From the NCBI GenBank assembly GCA_963575745.1, contig CAUYUJ010019110.1, forward strand, positions 102,908-123,333: 20,426 bases of DNA. Direction: 5' to 3'. The stretch's first letter is position 1, and the number at the start of each line of letters is the position of its first letter. This document shows, in pieces, positions 1 to 12,908 of this stretch. Both the position numbers and the translations under genes were made by a program. The notes under the pieces are model-generated. The model had not been told where the DNA came from, made no database searches, and saw only the letters and a program-made list of their open reading frames with translations. The stretch comes from Prorocentrum cordatum (taxonomy: Eukaryota; Sar; Dinophyceae; Prorocentrales; Prorocentraceae).

Positions 1-425
1 CCACCTCTTCCCGTGTACTCAGCCCCCCAGTTCCGATTGCACATCACACGATCAAAAATCGGCTATGACACGCGTCCGCCGATACTAAAAAACGCGCAAG
101 TTGAAGGGATGGGAGGGAGGGAAAGGCTGCCAGATGTGGCACGAGCGCACTTAGCTTGTCTTCCTCCTCTTCATCCTCCCTTTCCTCCTCTCGTCCAAAT
201 GCTCCTCAAAGGGTTTCCGCAACGGCTCGGGGAACACATGGCCAAACAGCCTAGGATGATGTTGGCCAAAGGGAGGGAGCGGCGGTGATTTGCTGTAGGC
301 GTCTTTCGTATTATATACATGCGTACACCACAAACCAGAAGGAAAGCGAGTGGGGCAAGACCGTCAAATTTCCAATGCAGTGCAGAAAGACCGCTGAACA
401 GTAGAAGAGCGCAATAAAGGTTCAC
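1..425. other. Unassigned sequence, probably intron of the kinase gene
   Basis: This follows the donor of exon C on the minus strand and has no confident coding match. A minus-strand frame near 150-265 reads VFPEPLRKPFEEHL, faintly like the CK1 GFPEEFxxYL helix, but its reading phase does not match exon C. Nothing else is recognisable. Confidence 0.4.
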
Positions 426-536
426 CTGGCCGATGCGTTTATTTCTGACTTTCTTGTCCTTGTGGCTGATATCCAGCCAGGGCAAGTCACCTCGAAGGAG
501 GTGCATCAGAACATACCCCAGCGCGAATAAATCCAC
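426..536 (-). CDS. CK1 kinase exon C: DLFALGYVLM helix
   Basis: The 37-codon exon reads VDLFALGYVLMHLLRGDLPW, then LDISHKDKKVRNKRIGQ, matching CK1 DLESLGYVLMYFLRGSLPW and the following K-rich KYxxI stretch. Borders are GGGCAG|GTGGAT and CCAG|GTGAAC, both phase 0, in frame with exon B. Everything expected after this point in CK1 (the TPVEVLC..GFP..F..Y helix and the rest of the C-lobe) is missing from a confident reading in positions 1-425. At least one more exon should therefore lie further 3' on the minus strand, in or beyond the left edge. Confidence 0.82.
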
Positions 537-3500
537 CTGCCCGTGGAAAGGGCTCCCATCATGTCAAACCGTAGTGTACGGTGCACCTGATTTCGAAGTC
601 GCACTCACACGCAAGGACAAACACACACGGACTCGAACACACGAAGACACGATCATTCGAACCCAGCACACCACAGCCACAAAAAGGCCAATATGCAACC
701 ACGTCCTAAGTCAAAGTGCCATGGCAACACTTCAGCGGACAACTCGACGATCGTTGAGATGGAATGTCCGAACCCAGCCTACGCACAACCCCCCTCGATA
801 TCTCACTCTTCTCCTCAGCATCCTGGCTCGCCCGCGGAAGCTCCATGCACCTCCGCCAGGCTCAAGGACCCTCGCCCGCCTCCTGGCCGAAGCGCGCGGG
901 ACAGCCCCAAATGCCGAACCCTGGGACGCCGGTTTTCTCAGCCGACTCCGACGGGGAAGGACGTGGACTCAAAACAGTGTCGATCTGTCGGTCAAGAAAT
1001 ATAGTCAGTCATGGGCCCACTTCAACCCCGGCCAGTCAGGCTGGGGCCAAGTCCATCACAGTTCAGCCAGCCCCGGCACGGGTTCACGCACCAGCCAGCC
1101 CCAGTCTGCAGCAGCCAGCCTCAGCCAGGCCCAGCAAGCCAGCAAGCTATCCAACCTCAGCCAGCCAGCCAGTCAATCTGCAAAAACCAGCTCGTTTTCC
1201 ATCTCCTCCTCGTCCTCCTCTCCCTACTCTTCTGCTTACTGTTGCGTAGGGATTCCGTGCTCCAGACTATGTCGAATTATCAGAGCATGCGGGCATGACG
1301 ATACTGGGGTACTGGTAGCAGGGTGTCGGGGGCCCATGAATTACCAAGACTATGATCGTTGATAGTTTAGTGGATCAGATGTTCCGATATTTCCCCTCCA
1401 GGGGGGGATGTAGTTCTGCCCCTCCCTGTGCGTCTTGACACCCTTAGCGCCGTCAACGGCGGCGTCCAAAAGGGACCGGATGTGCAAGACCGCCCAAGGT
1501 GGCCCAAGAAAGCACCCGTCGTCGCTTCAAGAGGCCCAAAGAAGGTCCCAAGTTGACTCGAGGTGGCCCCGGAGCATACCACGAATTCCGTCGACAGGCC
1601 CGCACCATTGAAAGTTATGAAGCGTCAGAAGTCCATCTTCATGTTCTCAATTTCTCTGCATCCGATGGGACTCCGTGGACTCTGAATGGCTCCGAGTTTG
1701 ACTACGAGCGCCTTCTAAGCCAAGCTCGCACAGCCCAGGTAGCAATAGATATACACAGGCAGCCACAGGTGTACAAACCCCATCTGGTATAACCTCAGCG
1801 AACAGAGACCTAACTAGCATGATGAAAACAACACTCAGCCCGCCTGAGGCCAACTGAATTAGAATTGGCTATGCAAAGCTGGGCTGGGTCAAGCTGAGCC
1901 AACATCAGCAAAACTCACACAAGGTGAAACTGGATCAGCCAAGCTGAGTGAGCTAAGCACGAGCGCACTGAAGTAAGATACCGTGCAACATTGTAGCCTA
2001 GAGGGATCTACTGAAAGCTAGACAACGATGAAGTTAGCTCACAAGCCTAATGTACACAAACATCGGGAGGTACACGACATTGTAACCCGGGGCCGCGTAC
2101 GGTAGTACGGGGCAGGGGACGGTAACGCAATATGACGTAAAGTATAGTCAAATCATGTTGTAGGCTGGGGAAGGAAGGCGAGGCGCGTATCGCAAAGAGG
2201 AATGAGGTGAGGCGTGACACGTGGGTAGGACTATATAAAGATAGGTAATCAAGTACAGGACAGGTCAGCCAGGTGAGGAAGCGTGGGCAGGACAGGACAG
2301 TGTTAGGGAAGGCATCGAAGATAAGGTATCGTAGCAAACGGCGGGGTCAAGAGTCACAGCGAAGTAAGGTTGTTGTGAAGCAAGGCTGCTGGAAACTGCA
2401 CTGCAAGCCTGGCCTGAAGCAAACAAAGCAGAGACACTCCTTTGATCAACAAGGCGCACAACAACGAAATCGGGACGACCGAAACAGGAGAGGGGGGCAA
2501 GAGGAAAAAAGGGGAGGCCTGCCGCACGCCAACACACTCGTCCGACTCGGGGTTGAGGCCCCGCGGGCTGGCGGAGTTGGCCAACCGTTCGAACAACATG
2601 AGCTCAGCTTACTTACCTTGGGGGCCAGACGTCGACGGGTTGGAGGGCGTCGAGGGCGCAAGCCTGCCGAATCGTCTCTTCTGCTGGCCTCGTAACCGTC
2701 GTGGAGGAACGGACTGGAATACCGCACGGTGCCAGCAATCCCTCGCCCCTTCTCAATCTTGCACTTGTAGTGATCCCCGGTCGTCGCGTCCAAGTAGCGC
2801 TTGGACAACCCGAAGTCCACGAGGTAGATCCGTCCGACTGCGATGCGGGCCCAGATTACAGGAAAGACAGGAATAACTCCCTTCCCCCCAATACCTTCAC
2901 GTGGGGCTTGCTCGACGAAATGGACGCCAAGTGATAGCCCCTGTGGTAAGGGTGAGCGAAGAGCTGGTGAAGGGTAGAAGGAAGAAGAGGATCAGGACGA
3001 GGACGAGGAGCAGCAGCAGCAGCAGTAGCAGGACACGTATGGGATGAGGAAGGGGAGGCGGAAGAGGAGTTGGAGGAGCCGCAGTAGCACGAGGATAGGG
3101 AGGAGAAGGAGGACGAGCACAAGCAAGAGTAACAACATGAGGACGTCATCACCATACCGACCGGCATCGTGCGCCCAATAGGAGACGAAAAATCGAGGTG
3201 ATGGTAGAGCGGAAGGTTTAGCAAGAAAAGGTCAGACAAGCCACGAGGCTCTCAAGCACGAAGCTCCTCAGCACGAGATTCCTCCTCGTCATCCTCCTAT
3301 TACTCCTCCTCTTCCTCCTCCTCCTCCTTTTCCTCCACCTCCTCCCCTCCTCCTCCTCCTCCTCCTCTTCCTCCTCCTCCTCCTCCTCCTCCTCCTCCTC
3401 CTCCTCCTCCTGCTCTCTTTCCCCGACCTCCTCCTCCTCCCATCCGTCTCCTCCTCCTCCCCCTCCTCCTCCTCCTCCTCCCTCTCCTCTCCTCCTCCTC

Positions 3501-5696
3501 TCCTGGTCCTCCTGCTCCTCCTCCTCCTCCTCCTCCTCCTCTCCTCCTCCTCCTCCTCCTCTCCTCTCTCCTCCTCCTCCTCCTCCTCCTCCTCCTCATT
3601 CCCCTCCTCCTCCTGAATCTCCTCCTCTTCCCCCCATCCTCTCCCACCGCCTCACTCGTCGATCGTCCCTGCTTTCACGCTCCTGCCCTGTACCCTCACG
3701 ACATCCCCTTTCCGCGCATCAAAACCATGATGTGCAATGCTACACGGCTTATGGGCTCCATCCCCTGGCCCGTCGGAATGCGCAGCTCTTCCCGTCCGGC
3801 ATGCACCTCGTGCCCCTGCCTCTCCCTACTGCTCCTCCCTCCAGTGTTGCTGCTCTGCCCCTCTATCGCGTCCCCAGCCTTTCCTGCCACCTCTTCCCTC
3901 CACTGGGCCGGCACCCTCCCTCCACTCTGTCTCCACCTATCGTCGCCCACCCTCCCTGCGAACACCTTCCCCTCCCTGCGCTCGTCGTCCTCCCCGCCTT
4001 CATCCCCGTCCAACCATCGCCTCCCCATCCGCCCAGCAAGGCCAGAAACACTTGACTAAAAGAGGCATGGATCGTCAGATCTGGAAGTGGAGCGCCTTCT
4101 TCTCCCACCCCGATGAGGAAGTTGTGCGGCTTGATATCCCGGTACAAGACCCCACAATTATGAACAAATTCCAACCGCGTGATCACCTGGCGCAGTGCTT
4201 ATGGAGCGTGTGGTTTCTCTCTATCTCTCTCTCCCTATCTCTCTCGCTCTGTCTCCCTCCATCGTCCTTCGTGTAACACCCACAGAATATAAGCGAACTG
4301 GCGCGAAGGTCTGCTTTGGCGCTACTCATGTCGCACAGGGCGTCACATCTTCTCAACGTGCACAGACATGGGGTGGAAGGATGGTAAGGGTGAGGGAACA
4401 TGCGCTGCAAAAGCCTCGGCGGAAGTCTGCGAAGCTCGTTGGGTCTAGATGGTGATGCCAGGGAGGTGTGGTGGTCGAGGGCGCTGCCAGAATCGGGGGA
4501 GCACAAAGGTGCGGTTGGGGCATATGCGGGGTTGGAGGGAAAATCGCTCCAAGCGGCCCCTGGAAGAAAGAAAAGCGTTAGACGGGAGCATCCAGCGGGG
4601 CCCGCTCCCCAGCCCCAGCTTGGGATATCCCTCCCTCTACAGACCCCCGACAGAATCCAGAATAAACCATCCCACCCGCCGGCGTGTATCCTCTTATCCC
4701 CCTCCCGTCGCCTGAACCCCGTGGCCCCTGCACCGCCGACAGGATGAAAGGATGAAGGGACTACGATGAAGAATGTCGTGGAGCGGGCGGCGGAAATGCC
4801 ATCCGTGATGATGATGGTGTTGGTGATGATGATTGTGGTGATGATGGTGACGGTGATGATGGTGATGATGATGGATCTGGTGTGGAAAATACGGATCCTG
4901 ATGGTGATGATAGTGATGATGCGGATGATATTGATGAAGATGAAGATGAACATAAATGTGAATATGTAGATGGTGATGATGGTGCTGATGTTTTTCCAGC
5001 GCATGTTTTGGGAGAGGGGGGAAAGGGAAGGGCAGGGAACGCGCAACGCACCAGTCAGAAGCCACTCGCCTTCAGCTGCCTGCAACGCCACCAGCGGACA
5101 AATCGTGCCCCCCCCTGTGAACTGCAAGGGCCCCGAACAAATGTCACGCATTCGGTGCACAGGCGAAGTTCCGCCACTGCTGAGGAGAACACTCTCCCAA
5201 CAAAGCATGGCTCTAAACCCGCCGCTGGGGGCACGGAGAAGCGGAGGGAAGAGGAAGGGGGAGCAGCAGGGGGACAGGAGGCAAAGAAACTGCAAGCTAA
5301 ATTAAACCCTGACAGGTTATTAAGAAGCGAATGTCCCCTGCCCCGCAGGCGAACACATCGGCATTCAGAGACGACCCACGCCAATGCAACTACAGTGCGC
5401 AGTACAAAGTATCAAAGTAAGTGAAGCGGATGTGAAGAAAATCGACAAACAGTGGCGGAGGGCCGAAGCCACAGAACGCGGCTGACCGATCGGCCTGGCG
5501 GCTGCGAGGGCAGCCAACGCCACACATGCATGTCCGGAGCGCCGCCCAGCGAATACGGGCTCGATGGGGAAAAACTACAACGAGCACGTCAACAAACACG
5601 TGCAAGAGGAGGGAAGAGAAGGAGAGACGGGGCCAGGCTCCGAGCCGCGGCTGTCCTTATGATGATGATGCTGATGATGACGGTCATGATGATGAC

Positions 5697-5745
<49 letters not shown>

Positions 5746-6233
5746 TCGATGGGCATTGAAAGGTCTACTCCAGAGGGGTTTTTGTGAGACGCCAGACCTG
5801 TTGCGTTGAGAAAGGACTACCGAAGCGAAACAAACATCACTTATAGCGGAAGCGTTGACCAGCAAAAGCAACATCTAGAACATCGAGCTTACTGCCAAAA
5901 GCTCTCTCGGACTACCCCAGAAAGTTCCCTTTTGACTGTCTGCCGTGGAGAAAATTCCAGATGCCGTGCTGCGAACCTTGGGGCGTGGGCCTTCCTGGCG
6001 AAGGCGAACGGACGGAGATGACTCTGGGCCGACGCCTCGTGTGCTGTGGGGAGGAAGAAGCGGCCGAGGGGAAGCGGGACGAGTCCACCGTGCTTGGCGC
6101 CTATCACAGCATCTGCGCATGTAGACGCAGTGCAGGGCATGCACAGCATATACGCAATGCACGTATGGGGGCATGTGTGCACACCTACGCGAGCAGCCTT
6201 CGGGCGATAATGAGGTCGTAGATATATACACAG

Positions 6234-6287
<54 letters not shown>

Positions 6288-6900
6288 GTATGTATATATG
6301 TGTGTGCATACATACGTACCTACATACGTATGCCATTGCCCGCCTGCGATGGCCCCAAGCTGGCGTGGTAATGCATCCCCACACATGGCGGAGCACCGCG
6401 CATCAAAATATGTGCATGTATGCCTAAGTAGGCACGTGACTGAAATACATACGCACCAATGTGCATGTATACGCATGTGTCGACACATGGGTGAAAGTTG
6501 TGAATATATCTGTTTATGTGTATATATAGACCATGTGTTGACTTCGTGGGATCTATATATGTATAATGTATATCGGAGGTGGGGGGGTGAGATCGAAGTG
6601 GAACGGAGAGCCCCCTTACAGGGAAATCGATTTCGGTTTCGTGTTCGTGCGTGCCGTGCGTGCGGGCGAGGCGAAGCTGCGTGGGCGGGCGAGAGAAAAG
6701 TCTCCTGTGGCTGAGGCGCGGCCGGACCAAATGATTCCGTTCCGGGCGGCCGGGGCCCCGCGGTGTCCCGCCAGTGTCCCGCTGGGGTCCCGTGTGGCTG
6801 AGGCGCGGCCGGACCAAATGTCTCCCTTCTGGGCGGCCGGGGCCCCGCGATGTCCCGCCGGTGTCCCGTCGGTGTCCCGATTATGATGATGAGTTTGATG

Positions 6901-6931
<31 letters not shown>

Positions 6932-7721
6932 CGATGTTGAGGTTTTACTTTGATGATCTATAGTGAGATCGGTAGTGCTATCGATTGTGAGATCGAACGT
7001 GAGATCGAATGTCAGATCGCTTGTGGGATCGATTGTGAGGTCGATTGTGAGACCGAATGTGAGATCGATAGTGAGATCGATAGTGAAATCGATTGCGAGA
7101 CCGAATGGGATATCGATTGTGAGATCGATTGTGATATCGATAGTGAGATCGATAGTGGGACCGAATGTGAGATCGATTGTGGAATATATTGTGAGATCGA
7201 TAGTCAGATCGATTGTGAAATCGCTCGATTGAGTTACTAGTGAGATCACTATCGGTAATGAGATCGATAGTGATTTCGATAGTGAGATCGAAGATAAGAC
7301 CGAATGTGGGATCGGTTGTGAGTTCATTTGTGATTTCGATAGTGATATCGATAGTGGGATCGATAATGAGATCGAAAGTGAGTTCGATAGAGAGATCGAT
7401 AGTGAGGCCGAAGGCGAGATCGATTGTGAGATCGATTGTGATATCGATAGTGAGATCGATAGTAAGACCGAATGTGAGATCGATAGTGAGATAGATAGTG
7501 AGTTTGATCGTGAGATCGATAGTCAGATCGAGTGCGAGATCGATTGTGACATCGATTGCGAGATCAACAGCGAGACCGCATTTGAGATCGATTGTGGGAT
7601 CGATTGTGAGATTGATTGTGAGATCGATAGTCAGATCGATTGTGAGATCTATCGCTTGAGATCGAATATGAGATCGGTAGTGAGTTCGATAGTGAGATCG
7701 ATCGAGAGCGACGTTGGTCCC

Positions 7722-7775
<54 letters not shown>

Positions 7776-10700
7776 ACCTCCTTATCACCCGAAGGGTGGT
7801 CTATGCGGTATAGGTGTGCGTGTGTGTGTGTGTGCGTGTGCATGCGTGTACGGCTATAGAAACATGTGCATGCAAGCACTGGCATGCAATGTGAGTATAT
7901 ATGTATGGATTCATGATTGTTGCGTCCACAATGCATGTGTACGCCTGCGGGTAGACCTGTCATGTGCGCACGTGTGAGTATACGGCTAGCCACGAGACCA
8001 CCGGTTTCTACCTGGACCTCGGCACGGGCCATCGGCGCACCCACGTCGAAGATTGCTGCATGGGCGCCCGCAGACCGCGGGCGGGCCGCGGCACCCGCCG
8101 CCCCCGGGGCTGCACCCAGCCCCCCCCCCCCCCCGGCCACTAGGAAAGGGGGGGGCGTCGCGGCAGGAGGGCGGGGCCCTCGAAGGACGAGGAACACCGC
8201 TGTCGGCTTCGATGTCCTCCTCTTCGCCCCCGACCACTTGCTCGTCCGCCGAATGGCACGGGGTCGTCCGCTCCGCCCCTGGGAGCGCCTCCCTTCTCCC
8301 CCGTCGTCGAGGGTTCCCCCATGGATCGCGTGGCCATCGCGCAAGATGCGGGCCCTGAGGGGCGCGGCCATTGGGAGCGGCCGCGCGCGGCCACGCAAGG
8401 CACTGCCCCGATCGACGCCCCGATCAACCAGCGGGCGCATTACTTCCAGCTCCATCCCCCTCCGGGGCACAGATGCGGCAGGGCTCAGCGGGCGAGGGGC
8501 CACGACGAGCAGGCGCAAGTCCACCACCTGGCGAAGTCCTCGACCGAGCGGAACGCCGAAGGCAGCGCCAGCAAGTTACAGGCTGACAGGCCAAGGGGAT
8601 CGCGCCGCGGCATACCTCGCCGTCGCCCAGGCGACAGCGGGCGCACCTGGTGGCCGAAGGCGCCTAAAACGGACAGAGGTCGGGCCAGACTGGCCCTTCG
8701 GGAACGCGCCCAGCACCCCCCCCATAGCAGCAGAAGCGACGACCAGACCCGACGGAACGCATGCGCACGGAAGGCCCAGCGAGCCCCCCGAGTGGACCAG
8801 CCCCGAGATGCGACGACGGAGACGAGCCCCGCTTAGAATCTGAAGAACGTGAACAAATCAAACGGTTCCACTGCGTCTTTGCAGCTTCCACCTGGTATTT
8901 TCGAATTACAGATAACGAAAACGCAGGAAGCCACTCAACTCGTTGCATGCATTGTCTGTTCCATTTAACGTATTGCATTGAATTTGTTATATTCAACTTG
9001 TTTGACATATTTAAGTCTCAACGCACGACGGCCGCCGCCCCCGGCCCGCGCCCCCTCGGCGGGCGGGGGCAACAAACCAAATGCATCGATTACACTAACG
9101 AGTTTTAATAGCATGAATGGCCCCAGCGCTCCTGCGAATTCTGCAATTTAGTGTTTAATGATGCATAACAAAGAAAATTGATTCGTGATTCGGAAGAACG
9201 TTACGCCGCGCTGGCGCTGCAGGACCATGTGGAGATTCTGATTATTCCCCCGGCGCGCTGCGCTGACCAGGACGCCGGCGTCCGCGCGACAAAGATACGA
9301 AGATACCATGCTTCAACGGCTGCCTGAGATGACACCCCCCACGGCTTGAATTTTGTCATCGTTTTGGCTCCGCTGCTTCCGTTGGAACTTTCCCGCATGG
9401 AAGTCTAAAGTGGCATCGCGCGCGTTGGCCGTTTTGGGGGCGCCATTGTTTTCAAAAATACCCCCTGCCCTATCAAATCGTCTGAAGCCAAAGAATCAGT
9501 TCTCTCTAAGATAATCTAGCGGCAATTCAATCGATGGCACCGCCGCGCAACGTGCACTGGTCGAGGCCGCTTGCACTTTACAGTGCCAACGACTACTCTG
9601 GGCACCTCGGTGCATCGGCAAGCCCTGGCCCCGATGCTGCGCGGGCTGATTCAGGAACTTGTCGCATATGGGTTGCCATTATGCCTTTGAGAGTGGCCCC
9701 GAAGATGAGCATGAACCTTTTCCTTTGCCATGCGTCTTTGCCTTGGTCGTTTGCGGCCCCAACTTTACCAAAGCCAAACTTCGGCGATCGCCGGAGTTTT
9801 TCATGCCATCTTTACTGTGGGCCCCTCGCACAGTCGTTTGTCCACTTCCACCTCCGCCCATGTCTGCGGATCACCCAAAGCCGCATGCGATTGTCGCTGC
9901 AACGCGTGGCGACGAACAGCCCGAAGCCATCGTTTGTTCACGCGCTCTACAACCTGTTCTGAAATACCCATGCATCTTGCCCGAAAGGATACCATCTGCT
10001 TGCTCGTTAGATAGAAACGCGCGGCTGTCTCATCCTATGTTGAAGAACGGCTGGCATGAGTGCAGATAGACGAGCACCCTCTGTTCTCAGCGCGTCGTAG
10101 CAGCCCCAGCGAAGCTTGCCGCGCAGAGAGCGCACACCTTCGCAGTTCTTCAACAGACCAACGCTACGAAGATAAGCGGCGCTTTGGCGCTCAGTCATCT
10201 GCGCCAAACTGGCCAACTTCACGCACCAGCCTTGAAAACGGCATCCCCTGCTCTGTTTGTCTACTACCTGGACAATTGGCACGCATCGAACTCCCATGAG
10301 AAGGGGTTTCAAGCCGCCCGTTCTTCTTTAACAAAAAATGAATAGCTGCCCGCGTAACTGTCTGCTTTTGCCGCGCTTCGGCAACGGGCGCGACCGATGC
10401 GAAGACGACGACCTGCGCAAAGCCCACCGCTGTGCACCAGCTCCCAAATCTAGCAGCAAATTCCTTCGGGCACCTCCATGCAACGGAACGTCTGGATTTT
10501 GGAAGAGAACGAGGCACTTCCTGTCGATTTGGCGGCGCGCACAAGGGGGTGGAGGGAGGGGGGGGGGGTTCTTAGAAGGAGGCTGCTCCTTAGAAGGCGC
10601 GCGGCGTTATATCTGTAGATAAGGCCCGCGCCCTCTAAGCAGCAGGGGTGTTTCTAAGAAGCCCTCCGCCCTCCCCCCACCCCCTTCTGCGCGTGGCTGG

Positions 10701-12908
10701 TCTGTCGCTGCGCCCCAAACTCTTGCCCACACGGCGCGCTGCCCTGTGCACTTCAAACCGCCATCAAGAACCACATGTTTCCCACCGTCGCTGGCACGCA
10801 GCGCCACGCAGTGCGGGCCGCCGCTGCTCTCTGAGAGCGTCAAATAAAACCCCGCCGCTGATATGTCTTCAGGCATGCGCATCGGCGTGAGCCGCGCGTC
10901 GCACATCGTCGTTGCTTGCCGGTACGTTCGCACACCCTTCTTTCTACGTAGTCACGGCGACCTTCTTTGTCCACCGGCGCCTTTTGCTGCAATGGTGCCC
11001 ACGTTGCCAGTCACAAAACTTCTTGTAGATGTCGCGCAGGTTCTCGGGGCGCTCGGCGTCGAATGCGACTAAATCTGGGTCGTCGACATTGATCGGGAGA
11101 AATGTCCTAAAATGCCCCCGCGCGGCAGAGGCTGTCGTTTCCGCAAAGGACAACATCAGGATCTGCCAACGCAGCCCGCGGAGGAGACATTGACACAGAA
11201 AGAATATGAAAATTGCAGTCGCAAGCCCCTGCATTCACTGACTTGAGCCTGAAACGCGAATGATTACATGGTATTGGCTGTGTGAAGTTAATACATGAAA
11301 CAACTACGAAATCACAAGTATTCCGCGTCTTCTTGCTGAGCCCCTTCCTGGGACCCTTGCTGGGTGTCTTCCTGGATCCCCTCCTGAGTTTCCACCAGGG
11401 CCCCTTGCTGCGTCCATTGCTGGGCGCTTTGCTGCGTCCCTTGCTGGGTCCCTCGCTGGGTCCCTTGCTGGGCGTCCCTTACTGAGCGTCCCTTGCTGGG
11501 TCCCTCGCTGGGCCCCTCGTTGGTTTCTGGCGCTCCCACACAGAAGCCTTACGTGGCGCAGTGACGAAGACACAATGAAGCTGAGGATTATGTTTAGAAA
11601 TGGGTTAGCCTTTCGCTGCTTAGTCTTCGTGGCTCGACGTCTGGTCTGTGAGCTAAGGAATATGCGCTCGCCTGGAATCTCGGACCGCAAGTGGTGTTAT
11701 TTGTTGATAGAACAGAACAGAGCGCAGAGACGAAGGCAGAAAAAAGCTGATAACCAATGCTTACTAGTGGGTGTACCTCTTCGGGGCCCACCGCTCCAAA
11801 CGTTTAGTAGCTCGGCGCCCACCGCTCCTCGCCACCTCGCGAAGGCTTTCTGAGAGAGGTCCAAGAGAACAAACGAACGAAACAGGATGAAACATGCACA
11901 GGACGAAACTACGACAATACGAAAAAAGGATCAGGACATGCGACAGAACGGTAGAAGGAACAGGGCGAAAAGGGGACAGAACTGAAAATGCACAGGACGA
12001 ACACACGACGAAACGAAAAACATAACAGGGCGAACTAATAATCCACAAAATGGGCATGCGACAAAACGAAGAAAAGACCGAACGAAAACTTCACATAACG
12101 GAAAAAGGGACAGGACGACCGAACATGCGACAAAACAGAAAAGAAGACAGGACTACACATGCGACTGACGGAAATGAGACAATACGAAAGGATCAGGACG
12201 GACATGCGACAACACAGAGAAATGGACATGAAGAAAAAGGGACAGAACTACAAATGCATGCACAAGACGAACATGCGACTAAATGAAAGAGGGAAGAGGA
12301 CGAAAAGGGAACATAACCTGGAACAAAGAGGCAGGACGAAAAATGGACAGGACGAGCATGCGACAATACGAAACAAGGCACAAAACGAAAATTGAACAAA
12401 ACGGGAAAAAACACAGGACGAAAAAAGGACAGAACGAAAAATGCACAGACGAAAATGCGACTCCACGAAAAAGCAGACAGGACGAAAATGGGACAAAGCG
12501 GAAAAACAGACAGGACAAAAAAGGGACAGGACGACAAATGCACAGGAGTAGGAAGAATGGAGGAGGGGGAATAGAAGAGGGAGAACACATGAGGGCGAAC
12601 GCAAAAGGGGAGGGGAGAGAAGGGAGAACGGAGAAGATAAAACGGAGGAGAGAGGAGAGGTAACAGAGCAAGGATAATAGAGGAGGGAGAATGGATAATG
12701 GAGAATGGAGAAAGGGGGAGACGGAGGTGGAATAAGTCAGAGAAGAACAATGTGGAATGGCACCCAAGAGATACACTGAACGGAAGATTAGACGGTGAAA
12801 AAACGATGGAATAAGGAAGCAAATCAAGACGAGAAAAGTAGATCACACAGGGAGATGTGAGCTAGACTATATTTAAATACTATGTATATATAACATACTA
12901 TATACATA

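Noticed and set aside
150-265. Minus-strand reading VFPEPLRKPFEEHL as the next CK1 exon, with a basic tail and stop
   Set aside because: It faintly resembles the CK1 GFPEEFxxYL helix, but both nearby acceptors (TACAG, CCTAG) put it in a phase that does not join exon C. It would also end the kinase too early.
640-670. TTCGAACCC as a tRNA B-box on one strand
   Set aside because: No matching A-box, acceptor stem or cloverleaf could be found around it.
3300-3647. Arg/Gly-rich minus-strand frame over the CCT tract as an RGG-type protein
   Set aside because: Pure microsatellite translation. It lies between two kinase exons and has no non-repetitive domain.
5659-5750. Poly-Asp, poly-His or poly-Met proteins
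   Set aside because: Direct translations of the GAT microsatellite in different frames.
6950-7494. Long plus and minus open frames with SIVR or DLTI periods as repeat proteins
   Set aside because: They are explained by the 12-bp satellite. Frames are open on both strands because the unit is four codons long without a stop.
7917-8843. A 308-codon plus-strand frame as a gene
   Set aside because: It starts in TG-rich repeat, overlaps a similarly long minus-strand frame, has GC-driven composition and no recognised motif.
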